From: UBA4742 sp963734965
GTDB taxonomy: Bacteria; Actinomycetota; Acidimicrobiia; Acidimicrobiales; Acidimicrobilacustridaceae
Assembly: GCA_963734965.1 (NCBI GenBank)
Contig: CAVTJK010000004.1
Coordinates: forward strand, 1,736,001 to 1,800,000
DNA: 64,000 nucleotides
Reading direction: 5' to 3'
The notes beneath the pieces were generated by a model. It had not been told where the DNA came from. It searched no databases and saw nothing but the letters and a program-made list of their open reading frames with translations. Numbering within the stretch: position 1 is the stretch's first letter; every line of letters starts with the position of its first letter. Positions 53,018 through 61,333 of the stretch are shown here, piece by piece. The position numbers and the translations under genes are program-made.

Positions 53018-53926
53018 ATGTCGCCGAACCCGACCCCGATCACCCGGCGCGCCGTGCTGCTCGGAGCGGCGGGCCTGGCCGGTGCCGCCGCGCTGGCCGG
53101 CTGCGGGTCCTCGAACGGATCGGTGGCCAGTGCCAGCTCGGACGGCGCCGGCGACAAGGGTCCGATCGTCATCCCCCTGTTCGACGTCGGCGACCCCTAC
53201 GTCGTCACGGGGAGCCGCCAGCGACTGGTCATCGGGCTGCAGGGCGCGGGTGGCGGGACGGCGACCACGTTGCCGGCCACGGCGACGGTCACGATCGTCA
53301 AGGGCACCAAGGCCATCGGGGAGCCGATGACGGTCAAGGCCCACTCGAACGGCACGCCCATCGCCTACTACCCCATCGAGACGACGTTCCCCTCGACCGG
53401 GTACTACGCGCTCGAGCTCGCCGTCGAAGGCGGCCGCAGCACGCAGGCCGTCCAGGTGGTCGCGCCGGGCGAGGCCAAGCTGGTGCAGCGCGGCGACAAG
53501 ATGCGCCCCGTCGAGACCCCGACGACGACGAACCACGCTCACGTCGAGCCCATCTGCACGCGCCAGCCGGTCTGCTCGTTCCACGACATCACCCTGACCG
53601 ACGCCCTGTCGAGCGGACGACCCACGGCCTTCCTGATCTCGACGCCGCAGTTCTGCCAGATCGGCGTGTGCGGGCCGTCGCTCGACCTGCTGATCGAGGC
53701 GTCGAAGCGCTACCCCCACGTCCAGTTCATCCACGCCGAGGTCTACGAGGACGCGGCCAAGCTGGGTGGCATCAAGGGCGCGGTGCTCGCCCCGGCCGTC
53801 GTGACCTACGCGCTGACCTACGAGCCCGTCCTGTTCGCGGTCGACCGCAAGGGCGTGCTCGTCGACCGGCTCGACAACGTGTTCGACCGCGACGACATCA
53901 AGACGGCGCTCGACAAGATCGCGTGA
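53018..53926 (+). CDS. Tat-exported lipoprotein with thioredoxin-like domain
   Basis: 302 residues. The signal is Tat-type, ITRRAVLLGAAGLAGAAALAGC, with a lipobox Cys (segment split here as ITRRAVLLG and AALAGC). An Ig-like middle part includes YYPIETTFPSTGYYALELAV; the C-terminal thioredoxin-fold has STPQFCQIGVCGPSLDLLIE with Cys spaced C-x4-C, and VQFIHAEVYED. The catalytic CxxC is altered, so it may bind metal or thiols rather than act as oxidoreductase. TAGGTT ends 8 nt before the ATG. Confidence 0.78.
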   Translation: MSPNPTPITRRAVLLGAAGLAGAAALAGCGSSNGSVASASSDGAGDKGPIVIPLFDVGDPYVVTGSRQRLVIGLQGAGGGTATTLPATATVTIVKGTKAIGEPMTVKAHSNGTPIAYYPIETTFPSTGYYALELAVEGGRSTQAVQVVAPGEAKLVQRGDKMRPVETPTTTNHAHVEPICTRQPVCSFHDITLTDALSSGRPTAFLISTPQFCQIGVCGPSLDLLIEASKRYPHVQFIHAEVYEDAAKLGGIKGAVLAPAVVTYALTYEPVLFAVDRKGVLVDRLDNVFDRDDIKTALDKIA

Positions 53927-53947
53927 GCGCCTGCGACCATCACCGAA

Positions 53948-53972
53948 TCGGGCCGCCGCGACGCGCGCCCGA
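53948..53972. terminator. Hairpin between convergent genes
   Basis: TCGGGC (53948-53953) and GCCCGA (53967-53972) with a 13-nt GC-rich loop, between the Tat lipoprotein gene and erpA. Confidence 0.4.
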
Positions 53973-53983
53973 CCTCGGGGCGA

Positions 53984-54304
53984 TCAGCTGAAGGACTGGC
54001 CGCAGCCGCAGGTGCGCTGGGCGTTGGGGTTGTCGATGGCGAACCCGGCGCCCTGGAGCCCGTCGCTGTAGTCGAGGGTGGCCCCGGCCAGCAGCTGGGC
54101 ACTCGACGGATCGACCACGACCTTGACCCCGGCATAGTCGGCCACGAGGTCGTCGCCGGCCTTGTCGGTGTCGAAGAACATCTCGTAGCTGAAGCCCGAG
54201 CAGCCGCCAGGACGTACCGCGACCCGCAGCATGAGCGCGTCGTTGCCCTCTTGGGTGATGAGGTCCTTGACCTTGACAGCAGCGTTGTCGGTCAGAGCGA
54301 TCAA
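53984..54304 (-). CDS. erpA: Iron-sulfur cluster insertion protein (ErpA/IscA, HesB family)
   Basis: 106 residues. The three cluster-binding cysteines are present: one in RPGGCSGFSYEMFFD (about residue 35) and C-G-C in AQRTCGCGQSF at the C-terminus. It transfers Fe-S clusters to target proteins. The TTG start has GGAGG 7 nt upstream. It lies near a SufR-like regulator and mrp, an Fe-S handling neighbourhood. Confidence 0.94.
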   Translation of the reverse strand: MIALTDNAAVKVKDLITQEGNDALMLRVAVRPGGCSGFSYEMFFDTDKAGDDLVADYAGVKVVVDPSSAQLLAGATLDYSDGLQGAGFAIDNPNAQRTCGCGQSFS

Positions 54305-54410
54305 CGGTCATCCTCCTGGAGGCGGGTGGGCCTCCCCAGATTAGCGGGCCCGCCGGCATCATCAACCGCCGGGTGAGCCTCCGCCCCCTCCATCGGCCTG
54401 ATCGGGGCGG

Positions 54411-55154
54411 TCATGAACCCTCGGCGTCGGCCCCGGCGCCGACCAGCCCCAACTCGACCTGGCACGGGGCCCGGTCGATCAGGGGGTGGAACTCGGTGAC
54501 CTCGACTCCGCCGATCTGGCCCACCAGTCCCTCGACGAGCCCTCGGTGCAGGCTGCACACCAGGTCGGGATGCTGCTCGGCCAGCGCTCGGAAGGGGCAG
54601 TGGGCGAAGGCCATGACCGCCCCCGCCTCGAGATCGATCACCGCCGGATCGAAGCCCAGGCGGGCCTGCTCGGCGACCAGGGCATCCACCGCGTCAGTGG
54701 CTGGAGGCCATTGCCGGCCGTCGGCTTGGCCCTGCTCACGCCCCGCATCGGTCAGCTCTTCGGGGGTGAGCCCGGCGGCGTGGGCGGCGGAGAGCAGGAT
54801 CTGGGCCAGGGTGGGCAGGGGCGACGGCTCGAGGCCCAGCGAGGGCGCATCGGGCGCCAGCGAGTAGCGGTGCTGGGGCCGGCCGACCTCGCCTTGTGAG
54901 GCGCTGGCCACCTCGAGGAGCCCGACGTCACGCATGCGCTCGAGGTGGGGCCTCACGGTGTTGACGTGCAGGTCCAGCACCTCGGCCACCTCGGCGGTCG
55001 ACAGCGGCATCGGCGAGCGGGCCAGCTCGAGGTAGATGGCGTAGCGGGTGTTGTCGCCCAGCGCCTTGAGGATGTCGAGGCGGGGCGCCCGGTGGTCACC
55101 CGGCACCGCGCCCGGGTGGCCGCTCGAGGCCGGGTCGCGAAGGTCATCGGGCAC
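54411..55154 (-). CDS. SufR-like winged-helix regulator, probable Fe-S sensor
   Basis: 247 residues. The N-terminal ArsR-type winged helix is LDILKALGDNTRYAIYLELA, then STAEVAEVLDLHVNTVRPHL. The C-terminal domain has three cysteines in the spacing C-x13-C-x30-C (AHCPFRALAE, DLVCSLHRG, RAPCQVEL), much like SufR, which binds an Fe-S cluster through such residues. It is divergent from mrp across 41 bp. GTG 55154 is leaderless, 7 nt after TAATCT. It may report cluster status to the Fe-S genes. Confidence 0.82.
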   Translation of the reverse strand: MPDDLRDPASSGHPGAVPGDHRAPRLDILKALGDNTRYAIYLELARSPMPLSTAEVAEVLDLHVNTVRPHLERMRDVGLLEVASASQGEVGRPQHRYSLAPDAPSLGLEPSPLPTLAQILLSAAHAAGLTPEELTDAGREQGQADGRQWPPATDAVDALVAEQARLGFDPAVIDLEAGAVMAFAHCPFRALAEQHPDLVCSLHRGLVEGLVGQIGGVEVTEFHPLIDRAPCQVELGLVGAGADAEGS

Positions 55155-55195
55155 GAAGACAAGATTACACGGGCGATCCCGGTAAAATCGCTGTC
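55155..55195. promoter_or_regulatory. 41-bp divergent promoter, sufR-like / mrp
   Basis: Minus strand TAATCT (55167-55162) and plus strand TAAAAT (55183-55188) each end 7 nt before their start codons (GTG 55154, ATG 55196). Both mRNAs should be leaderless. Confidence 0.6.
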
Positions 55196-56410
55196 ATGGT
55201 CGATCCGTCTCCTCCGCCGCCCTCCCCGACCGAGGTGATGGCGCTGCTGCGGGGCGTCGTGGATCCCGAGCTGGGCAGCGACATCGTCGAGTTGGGGATG
55301 GCCAAGGGCGCCGTGGTGGACGCCGACGGGCTGGTCACGGTCACCATCGCCCTCACGACGGCTGGGTGCCCGCTGCGGGCCCAGCTCCAGCGCGACGTGA
55401 AGGCCCGGATCTCGTCGCTGCCCGGCGTCAGCGGGGTCAAGCTCGACTGGTCCGAGCTGACCGCTGACGAGAAGGCGACAGCGATGGCCAAGGCCCGCTG
55501 GAACGTCCGGGACAAGGCACCGACCACCGCGATCCCCGCCGCCACCCGGGTGCTCACCATCGCGTCGGGCAAGGGCGGCGTGGGCAAGTCGTCGGTCACC
55601 GTGAACCTGGCCGCCGCCCTGGCCATGGCGGGCTACACGGTCGGCGTCCTCGACGCCGACATCTGGGGGTTCTCGGTCCCGCGCATGCTCGGCGTCGAGG
55701 GTCGGCTCCAGGGCGCTCTGGGGGGCGAACGCAAGATCGCGCCGAACGTCACGACCCTCGGGCAGGGCCGCCTCGAGGTCGTGTCGATGGGCCTGCTCGT
55801 CGACGACGAGACCGATGCGCTCATGTGGCGGGGTCTCATGCTCAACCGGGCCGTGCAGCACTTCCTCGAGGATGTCGCGTGGGGCGATCTCGACTACCTG
55901 CTGATCGACATGCCTCCAGGCACCGGCGACGTGGCGATGGGTCTGGCCCGCATGCTGCCCAGGGCCGAGATGATCATCGTGACGACACCGTCGGTCAGCG
56001 CCCAGAAGGTCGCCATCCGGGCCGCGGCCATGGCCCGCAAGAGCTACGTACGGATCGTCGGTGTGATCGAGAACATGAGCACGTTCCGCTGCGACCACGG
56101 CGACGAGTACGCGCTCTTCGGTGAGGGGGGCGGCGAGGCGCTCGCTCGCGACGCGGGCGTGCCCCTGCTCGGCCAGATCCCGATCGAGCCCTCGGTCGCC
56201 TCGGGTGGTGACAGGGGCGAACCCGTCGTGCTGGGCCACGGTCCGGCCGCCGACGCGTTCAAGGCGCTGGCCGATCGGATCGTGTCCGAAGCCGCACCTC
56301 CCGTGGCCATGGCCGGTTGCTCGGCCCGCATGCTCGACGCCGCGGTGGCCGCCCTCGACGCCCTCGACACGGCGAAGGCTCCGACCGCCACCCCGTCCGG
56401 CTCGGCCTAG
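55196..56410 (+). CDS. mrp: Mrp/ApbC-family iron-sulfur carrier ATPase
   Basis: 404 residues. N-terminal FeS_assembly (DUF59) domain with VVDPELGSDIVELGMAKG and TTAGCPLRAQL; P-loop IASGKGGVGKSSVTVNLAAA (about residue 125); DADIWGFSVPRMLG; and LLIDMPPGTGDVAM. The C-terminal motif expected as C-x-x-C is here FRCDHGDEYALFG, a single Cys. It loads and transfers Fe-S clusters. Divergent from the SufR-like gene and near erpA; 4-nt convergent overlap with the aldo/keto reductase. Confidence 0.92.
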   Translation: MVDPSPPPPSPTEVMALLRGVVDPELGSDIVELGMAKGAVVDADGLVTVTIALTTAGCPLRAQLQRDVKARISSLPGVSGVKLDWSELTADEKATAMAKARWNVRDKAPTTAIPAATRVLTIASGKGGVGKSSVTVNLAAALAMAGYTVGVLDADIWGFSVPRMLGVEGRLQGALGGERKIAPNVTTLGQGRLEVVSMGLLVDDETDALMWRGLMLNRAVQHFLEDVAWGDLDYLLIDMPPGTGDVAMGLARMLPRAEMIIVTTPSVSAQKVAIRAAAMARKSYVRIVGVIENMSTFRCDHGDEYALFGEGGGEALARDAGVPLLGQIPIEPSVASGGDRGEPVVLGHGPAADAFKALADRIVSEAAPPVAMAGCSARMLDAAVAALDALDTAKAPTATPSGSA

Positions 56411-57468
56411 GCGGACACCTCTCCGGTCGGGCCAGACCCGCCGACCTCGGCGGTCGTGTCGCTCCCGCCGGTCGCGTCCGCCTCGTCGTCCTCGTCTGGT
56501 TTCGCGGCGCGCCGGGCGGCGATGAGGCCCGGCACGGCGGCTACCCCGCGGGTCGGCTCGAACCGGTCGCTCTCGTCGGTGAGCCGGGCGTCCTCGTCCT
56601 CGGTGAGGTCGAGGTCGGCGGCGGCCACGTTGGCCTCGAGCTGCTCGACCGAGCTGGCGCCGGGTATGGCCACGACGTTGGGCCGACGGATGACCCACGC
56701 CAGCGCCACCTGGGCCGGGGTGGCGTCATGGCTCTTGGCCACCTCGCGCAGCGCCCGCAACAGACCGTCGGCGCGCTCGAGGTTGTCGGCCAAGAAGAGC
56801 GGGTTGTTGGTGCGCACGCCAGGCGGCGGTGGGTGGTCGACGTCGTAGCGACCGCCGAGCAGACCTTGGGCCAGCGGGCTGTAGGCGATGATCAGCCGAT
56901 CACTGTTCTGGGCGTAGGGCACGAGCTCGCGGTCGGGCTTGCGAGCGGCCAGGCTGTACTGCACCTGGTTGGAGAGGACGGGCGAGCCCAGCAGGCGCTC
57001 GGCCGTGCGCCAGCGCAGGAGGCCGAAGTTGCTCACGCCCACGTTGCGCACGAGCCCGACCTGTTGGAGGTGGCGCATGCCGCGCATCGTCGGACCGTTC
57101 GGTGCGAGCGGATTGGGCCAGTGCACCTGGTAGAGATCGATCTCGGTGATGTTCAGCCGACTGGCCGACTCGACGGCGCGCCACTCGACGATCGGCGGGA
57201 TCGGGAGCACCGGGAAGAGCTTGGTGGCGACGAAGACCTCGTGACGCCGCTCGGCGATGGCCCGGCCCACGATCCGTTCGGACTCGCCCATCCCGTAGAT
57301 CTCGGCCGTGTCGACCAGGTTGACCCCGAGATCGAGGGCCCGGTGGACGATCTGGCGGGCGGTGCGGCGGTTGTAGTCGTCGCCGTATCCCCATTCCTTG
57401 GCCCCGAACTGCCAGGTCCCGACCCCGATGGCCGAGATGCTGACTCCGTTGACCTCGACGTAGCGCAT
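56407..57468 (-). CDS. Aldo/keto reductase
   Basis: 353 residues with a TIM barrel and the catalytic tetrad region: DTAEIYGMGESERIVGRA (Asp, Tyr), ATKLFPVLP (Lys) and DLYQVHWPN (His). Cofactor contacts SNFGLLRW, and AYSPLAQGLLGGRY in the later part. The C-terminus has an extra acidic Gly/Thr-rich tail of about 35 residues. NADPH-dependent reductase of unknown substrate. TAGTCT ends 6 nt before ATG 57468, so leaderless. Confidence 0.94.
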   Translation of the reverse strand: MRYVEVNGVSISAIGVGTWQFGAKEWGYGDDYNRRTARQIVHRALDLGVNLVDTAEIYGMGESERIVGRAIAERRHEVFVATKLFPVLPIPPIVEWRAVESASRLNITEIDLYQVHWPNPLAPNGPTMRGMRHLQQVGLVRNVGVSNFGLLRWRTAERLLGSPVLSNQVQYSLAARKPDRELVPYAQNSDRLIIAYSPLAQGLLGGRYDVDHPPPPGVRTNNPLFLADNLERADGLLRALREVAKSHDATPAQVALAWVIRRPNVVAIPGASSVEQLEANVAAADLDLTEDEDARLTDESDRFEPTRGVAAVPGLIAARRAAKPDEDDEADATGGSDTTAEVGGSGPTGEVSA

Positions 57469-57554
57469 GAGCCGAGACTACTGGCGGTCCGCGGGCCGGT
57501 CTCCGGCCGCCATCTCGCCCCTCGACGGGCGAGGCGGCCATGCTGGTGGTGACC

Positions 57555-58853
57555 ATGGCCACGACCGGTACCCGCCCTGCTCGTCGGCGCGTCCGTTGGT
57601 GTCTCGGCGCGCTCGTGCTGGCGGTCACGGCCGCGGCCTGCTCGGGCTCGCCGACCGGAACCGAGGTCCATTCGTCCGCGCCTCGGGCGCCGATCGACCG
57701 CTCGACGACCGAGGCGACCGTCGCCGCCAACTCCCAGCTCGCCACCGACGTGTACAAGCGGCTGGCCCACGATCACGACAACTTCTCGTTCTCTCCGTAC
57801 GCCGTCTCGGTCGCCCTGGCCCAGGTCGGCGCCGGGGCCACGGGGATCACGGCGACCCAGCTCGCCACGATCCAGCACGTGCCGGCCGAGCTCGCGCTCG
57901 AATCCGGCTTGAACACCCTGGCCGCGCAGATCGCCAGCCGGACCGGCGACCGTCAGAACGACGTGCGCCAGGGACACATCTCGATCCAGCTGCCGGTCGC
58001 GCTGTGGGGACAGCAGGGGACTGAGATCAGGCGGCCCTTCCTGTTGCAGCTGTCGCGGTGGTTCGGCACCGGCATGCGGATGGTCGACTACCGATCCGAT
58101 CCTGGCGCGGCGCGACTCGCGATCAACAACTGGGTCGCGGACCAGACGTCCAACCTGTTCGGCGAGATCGTGGCACCCGGTCAGATCACCGATGGGACTC
58201 GCCTGGTCATGACCGCCGCTGCCGTCGTCGCCGCACCTTGGGACCAACGCTTCGACGCCACGCGTACGCGCCCGACGACGTTCCATCAGTTGGACGGCCA
58301 CGCCGAGGACGCGACGACGATGAGCATCGATGCCCCGACCGGGCTTCTCTACGCCAAGGGCGACCAGTGGCAGGCCGTCATGCTCCCCTACCTCGGCCGC
58401 CAGCTGGCCATGGTCGTACTGGTGCCCGACGCCGGCCGCTTCGCGGCGGTCGAGGCCCGGCTCGACGGGGCCGAGCTCCAGGACGTGCTGGCCACCTTGC
58501 GTCCGACGCCACTGGCCCTCGAGCTGCCCCGCTTCCAGCTCTCCACGAGCGTGAACCTGAACGACGCCATCAGTACCCTCGGCGCTCCGAGCCTGTTCGA
58601 CCAGCAGGAGGCATCGCTGCCCGGCATCACCGCCGACGAGGCCCTGGCCGTCTCGCAGTTCGACGAGCAGTCGTTCATCTCGGCCGACGAGGAAGGTACC
58701 CAAGCGTCGGCCCCGACCGCGGTTCGCACCGGCCCGGTGCCGGCGACGCCCACCACATCGCTCGTCGTCGATCGGCCGTTCCTCGTGGCCGTCGTCGATC
58801 GGGCCAGCGGCGAGCCGTTGCTGTTCGGACGGGTGCTCGACCCCGAGCCCTGA
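57555..58853 (+). CDS. Serpin-family lipoprotein (serine protease inhibitor)
   Basis: 432 residues from ATG 57555. Lipoprotein signal with Arg-rich start and lipobox AVTAAAC. The serpin fold shows NFSFSPYAVSVALAQVGAGA, INNWVADQTSNLFGEIV, and near the C-terminus the hinge and reactive centre loop SADEEGTQASAPTAV, then VDRPFLVAVVDRASGEPLLFG. The hinge is Ala/Thr/Ser-rich, as in inhibitory serpins. The scissile bond cannot be fixed. Probably guards the cell surface against proteases. ATG 57540 is an alternative start. Confidence 0.88.
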   Translation: MATTGTRPARRRVRWCLGALVLAVTAAACSGSPTGTEVHSSAPRAPIDRSTTEATVAANSQLATDVYKRLAHDHDNFSFSPYAVSVALAQVGAGATGITATQLATIQHVPAELALESGLNTLAAQIASRTGDRQNDVRQGHISIQLPVALWGQQGTEIRRPFLLQLSRWFGTGMRMVDYRSDPGAARLAINNWVADQTSNLFGEIVAPGQITDGTRLVMTAAAVVAAPWDQRFDATRTRPTTFHQLDGHAEDATTMSIDAPTGLLYAKGDQWQAVMLPYLGRQLAMVVLVPDAGRFAAVEARLDGAELQDVLATLRPTPLALELPRFQLSTSVNLNDAISTLGAPSLFDQQEASLPGITADEALAVSQFDEQSFISADEEGTQASAPTAVRTGPVPATPTTSLVVDRPFLVAVVDRASGEPLLFGRVLDPEP

Positions 58854-58884
58854 CCGAGGTCACCCTCGACGACGCCGCTTCCCG

Positions 58885-59664
58885 TCAGCCGGCGAGGGGT
58901 CGCACCCGGGCGGTGGCGAAGAGACGGGCGGCGGTTCCGGCCCCTGGTCGGGCGGCGTCGACCAGCCAGAGCGACACCGAACCATCCGACCCCTCGCTCG
59001 TCACGACGTCGACGGCATCACCGGGCTCGATGGCCAGTCGGTATTCGAGCTCGGCGCGCAACGGGAGACCAAGGTGGGGTCGCGTCGCCAGCGCCTCCTC
59101 GACGACGGCCCAGGTGGCGGCGTTGTTGACGTGACCGAGCAGATCGAAGTCCGTGGCCCGCAGCGGCCACGGGTGGCGGGTGGCATCTGAGGGGATCTGC
59201 GCCGGATGGGCCAGACGCGACGAGACCCGGCGCCCCTGGGTCGCCTCGTCGTAGTGGGCGTGGAACTCGTCGGGCAGGGGCAGGGGACGCCCCGTCTCGG
59301 CATCGAGGTGCACCCACAGCGAGACGGCCTCGACCGCCGCGCCGCGGTCGCCGGTGATCGACACACGGCGTTCGGCCCATCGGCTCCCGGTGCCGGAACA
59401 GAAGGTCGTGAGGGTGATCGGCTCGCGAAAGCGCGGCGATCGGGCGAGCTCGACCGCGGTGCGCCGCACCACCCAGGCCATGTCGTTCTCGAGCTCGGCG
59501 TCGGAGGTGTCGTCACTCGACACGTCCTGGAGGAACCGGGCCAACGAGTCGAGCCGCAGCCGGCCTGACGGGTTGAGATCGCCGAAGCGGACCCGCCGCG
59601 AGGCCGAGAAGGTGCGACCGGCCGGAGGGCGCGGCACGAGGCGATCGGCGCCGGGCTCGGGCAT
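58885..59664 (-). CDS. Acyl-ACP thioesterase-like protein
   Basis: 259 residues with two hotdog domains: FSASRRVRFGDLNPSGRLRL, ending the first with WVHLDAETGRPLPLP, and a second opening with LRATDFDLLGHVNNAATWAV, whose N-N-A and Glu (VEEALATR) match the FatA/FatB-type catalytic region. It would hydrolyse fatty-acyl-ACP. TAGCGT ends 6 nt before ATG 59664, so leaderless. Confidence 0.88.
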   Translation of the reverse strand: MPEPGADRLVPRPPAGRTFSASRRVRFGDLNPSGRLRLDSLARFLQDVSSDDTSDAELENDMAWVVRRTAVELARSPRFREPITLTTFCSGTGSRWAERRVSITGDRGAAVEAVSLWVHLDAETGRPLPLPDEFHAHYDEATQGRRVSSRLAHPAQIPSDATRHPWPLRATDFDLLGHVNNAATWAVVEEALATRPHLGLPLRAELEYRLAIEPGDAVDVVTSEGSDGSVSLWLVDAARPGAGTAARLFATARVRPLAG

Positions 59665-59751
59665 CTCGCGACGCTACCGCCCGGCGACTTCGGGGGCTTC
59701 TACCACAGCCGCGGATAAATCAGTTGACGACCCTCGACAAGTCGTGGTCCG

Positions 59752-59838
59752 ATGAAGCGCACTCGCGACCCGGGTCCGCGCCCTCCAGCGCCTCCGATCG
59801 CACCGCATCGACCGACCAAGGGGTACCAGTCCGAATGA
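59752..59838 (+). CDS. Possible small ORF, 28 residues
   Basis: ATG 59752 opens a Pro/Arg-rich peptide beginning MKRTRDPGPRPPAPP and ends in TGA overlapping the next ATG (59835) as ATGA. The coding status is uncertain; the overlap with another frame that also begins MKR suggests either a leader peptide or a duplicated start. Confidence 0.25.
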   Translation: MKRTRDPGPRPPAPPIAPHRPTKGYQSE

Positions 59839-60011
59839 AGCGCTCGCACATCACGGTTGGCCATCAGGCCTCGACCGCGACGACGCGCCTTCACGCGGGT
59901 TGTGGCGTGTCGTACCCGTGGTCGCCCGGCACCCTCGTCATTGCCAACGTGATGGACGAGTTCGCCGACACCTCCAAGGCCACCCGGCGCCGGAAGGAGT
60001 CTTCGCCCTGA
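59835..60011 (+). CDS. Possible small protein, 58 residues
   Basis: ATG 59835 opens a frame with TTRLHAGCGVSYPWSPGTLV and a C-terminal region TSKATRRRKESSP. No family recognised. The main support is position: a perfect terminator hairpin starts 29 nt after its stop and has no other gene to serve. It is the only candidate content in the 557-nt stretch between the thioesterase and whiB genes. Confidence 0.4.
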   Translation: MKRSHITVGHQASTATTRLHAGCGVSYPWSPGTLVIANVMDEFADTSKATRRRKESSP

Positions 60012-60039
60012 GCACCGCTCCAGCGAAGAGAAGTCTCCG

Positions 60040-60071
60040 AAAGGCCGCCGGGCTCACCCGGCGGCCTTTCT
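60040..60071 (+). terminator. Terminator, 14-bp perfect stem
   Basis: GAAAGGCCGCCGGG-CTCA-CCCGGCGGCCTTTC. It lies after the small ORF ending at 60011 and before whiB. Confidence 0.85.
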
Positions 60072-60221
60072 GCTTCTCGGGGTTCTTTTCGCCCTCCGCC
60101 GGCCGGCCGGCCCAGATCCATCGCAACCAGATCCACCAGCGCAGCACCCATCCCATCCACCACGAGCCCAGACACCCTCCCCTGACCATCGGATCGGGGG
60201 ACCGCACAGGAAGGCGAGCCG

Positions 60222-60575
60222 ATGTTGGCGCCGCTGAGCATTGAGCAGTTCAACCAGGACTGGTGGGACGACGCCGCCTGCCGCGATGGCGAGGCGTCGC
60301 TCTCGGGCGTGTTCTTCTCCGAGGAGCTCCAGGACATCGCTCGGGCCAAGTCCATCTGCGCCGAGTGCCCCGTGATGGACGAGTGCCTCGAAGGAGCCAT
60401 CGTGCGGCGCGAGCCGTGGGGCGTCTGGGGTGGCCAGCTGTTCCTCAACGGGAAGATCCTGGCGACCAAGCGGCGTCGGGGCCGTCCGCCCAAGGTGCCC
60501 CGTCCCGAGGATCAGCTGCCCGAGATCCCCATCCCGGCCCACCTCGAGCACCGGGTCAGGCTGCGCACCGCCTGA
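60222..60575 (+). CDS. WhiB-family transcriptional regulator
   Basis: 117 residues with the four cluster cysteines: DDAACRDG (about residue 20) and AKSICAECPVMDECLEGA (C-x2-C-x5-C), followed by the G(V/I)WGG turn in PWGVWGGQL and a basic C-terminus KRRRGRPPKVPR (AT-hook-like). WhiB proteins bind a [4Fe-4S] cluster and sigma region 4, and control development or redox responses. GGAAGG lies 7 nt before the ATG; a strong terminator follows. Confidence 0.95.
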   Translation: MLAPLSIEQFNQDWWDDAACRDGEASLSGVFFSEELQDIARAKSICAECPVMDECLEGAIVRREPWGVWGGQLFLNGKILATKRRRGRPPKVPRPEDQLPEIPIPAHLEHRVRLRTA

Positions 60576-60603
60576 TCCGGCTCGTCGACCGGGACCCCTC
60601 CTC

Positions 60604-60657
60604 CACCCCGACGACCGCCCGCCGCCACCCCCCAACGGCCGGGCGGTCGACGGGGTG
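60604..60657 (+). terminator. Terminator after whiB, 18-bp stem
   Basis: CACCCCG-A-CGACCGCCCG (60604-60621) pairs with CGGGCGGTCGACGGGGTG (60640-60657) with a single mismatch. Confidence 0.75.
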
Positions 60658-60664
60658 AGGCCAA

Positions 60665-60769
60665 CTCACTCCCGCCTCAGATGCTGGTGACGACGGTGGT
60701 GCCGGTCACGGTGGTGGTCCCCGTTCGTGGCCTCTGGCGCCCATCCGAGCATCTCACTCCCGCCTCAGA
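60665..60769. repeat. Direct repeat between whiB and the VOC gene
   Basis: CTCACTCCCGCCTCAGA occurs at 60665-60681 and 60753-60769, 88 nt apart, each followed by related GTGACGGT/ACGGTGGT-type sequence rich in GGTGGT. The second copy ends about 100 nt before the VOC start. Function unknown. Confidence 0.6.
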
Positions 60770-60887
60770 CCGGTGGCGATCGGTGGTGACGGTCACGACG
60801 GTGGTTCCTGTTCCTAGGCCTCATCGTGACCGCGCGGATCCCATCGGACCACTTGTCTTCAACTTGTCTGTTGCCTACGATTGGGGA

Positions 60888-61253
60888 ATGGCGATCATCG
60901 GTCTCGACCATGTGCAGCTGGCCATGCCGGCCGGACGCGAGGACGACGCCGTGGCCTTCTACGAAGGCCTGCTCGGGCTGACCAATGTGGCCAAGCCGGC
61001 CCACCTCGCGGTCCGCGGCGGGTGCTGGTTCGAGACGGCGACGGCCAAGGTCCACCTGGGCGTCGAGGCCGACTTCCAGCCGGCCCGCAAGGCTCATCCG
61101 GCCCTGCTGGTGGACGACCTGGCCGCTCTGGCCGAGCGGCTGGAGGCCGCGGGCGTGGAAGTCAGGACCGAGGGCGGGCTCGACGGGTACGACCAGCGCT
61201 ACGTCGACGATCCGTTCGGCAACCGCATCGAGCTGCTCGAGCGCCTCGCCTAG
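60888..61253 (+). CDS. VOC-family (glyoxalase/bleomycin resistance) protein
   Basis: 121 residues forming one VOC module pair: IIGLDHVQLAMPAGREDDAV with metal-ligand His, FYEGLLGLTNV, VHLGVEADF and the C-terminal VDDPFGNRIELLE with metal-ligand Glu. Metal-dependent isomerase, dioxygenase or binding role unknown. TACGAT (60876-60881) ends 6 nt before ATG 60888, so leaderless. The frame is open far upstream through the direct repeats, which I judge non-coding. Confidence 0.9.
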   Translation: MAIIGLDHVQLAMPAGREDDAVAFYEGLLGLTNVAKPAHLAVRGGCWFETATAKVHLGVEADFQPARKAHPALLVDDLAALAERLEAAGVEVRTEGGLDGYDQRYVDDPFGNRIELLERLA

Positions 61254-61333
61254 CCCAGGCCCCGGCGCGTCGGTGACCCCGGCTGGGAGCCGTCCGCGGT
61301 CGGCGGTACCGTCATGGAGCCGATCCGGCGCCT

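Noticed and set aside
60681..60887. Upstream extension of the VOC protein
   Set aside because: The frame is open but encodes a Val/Pro/Thr-rich repeat created by the direct repeats; the leaderless promoter lies at 60876-60881, so translation begins at 60888.
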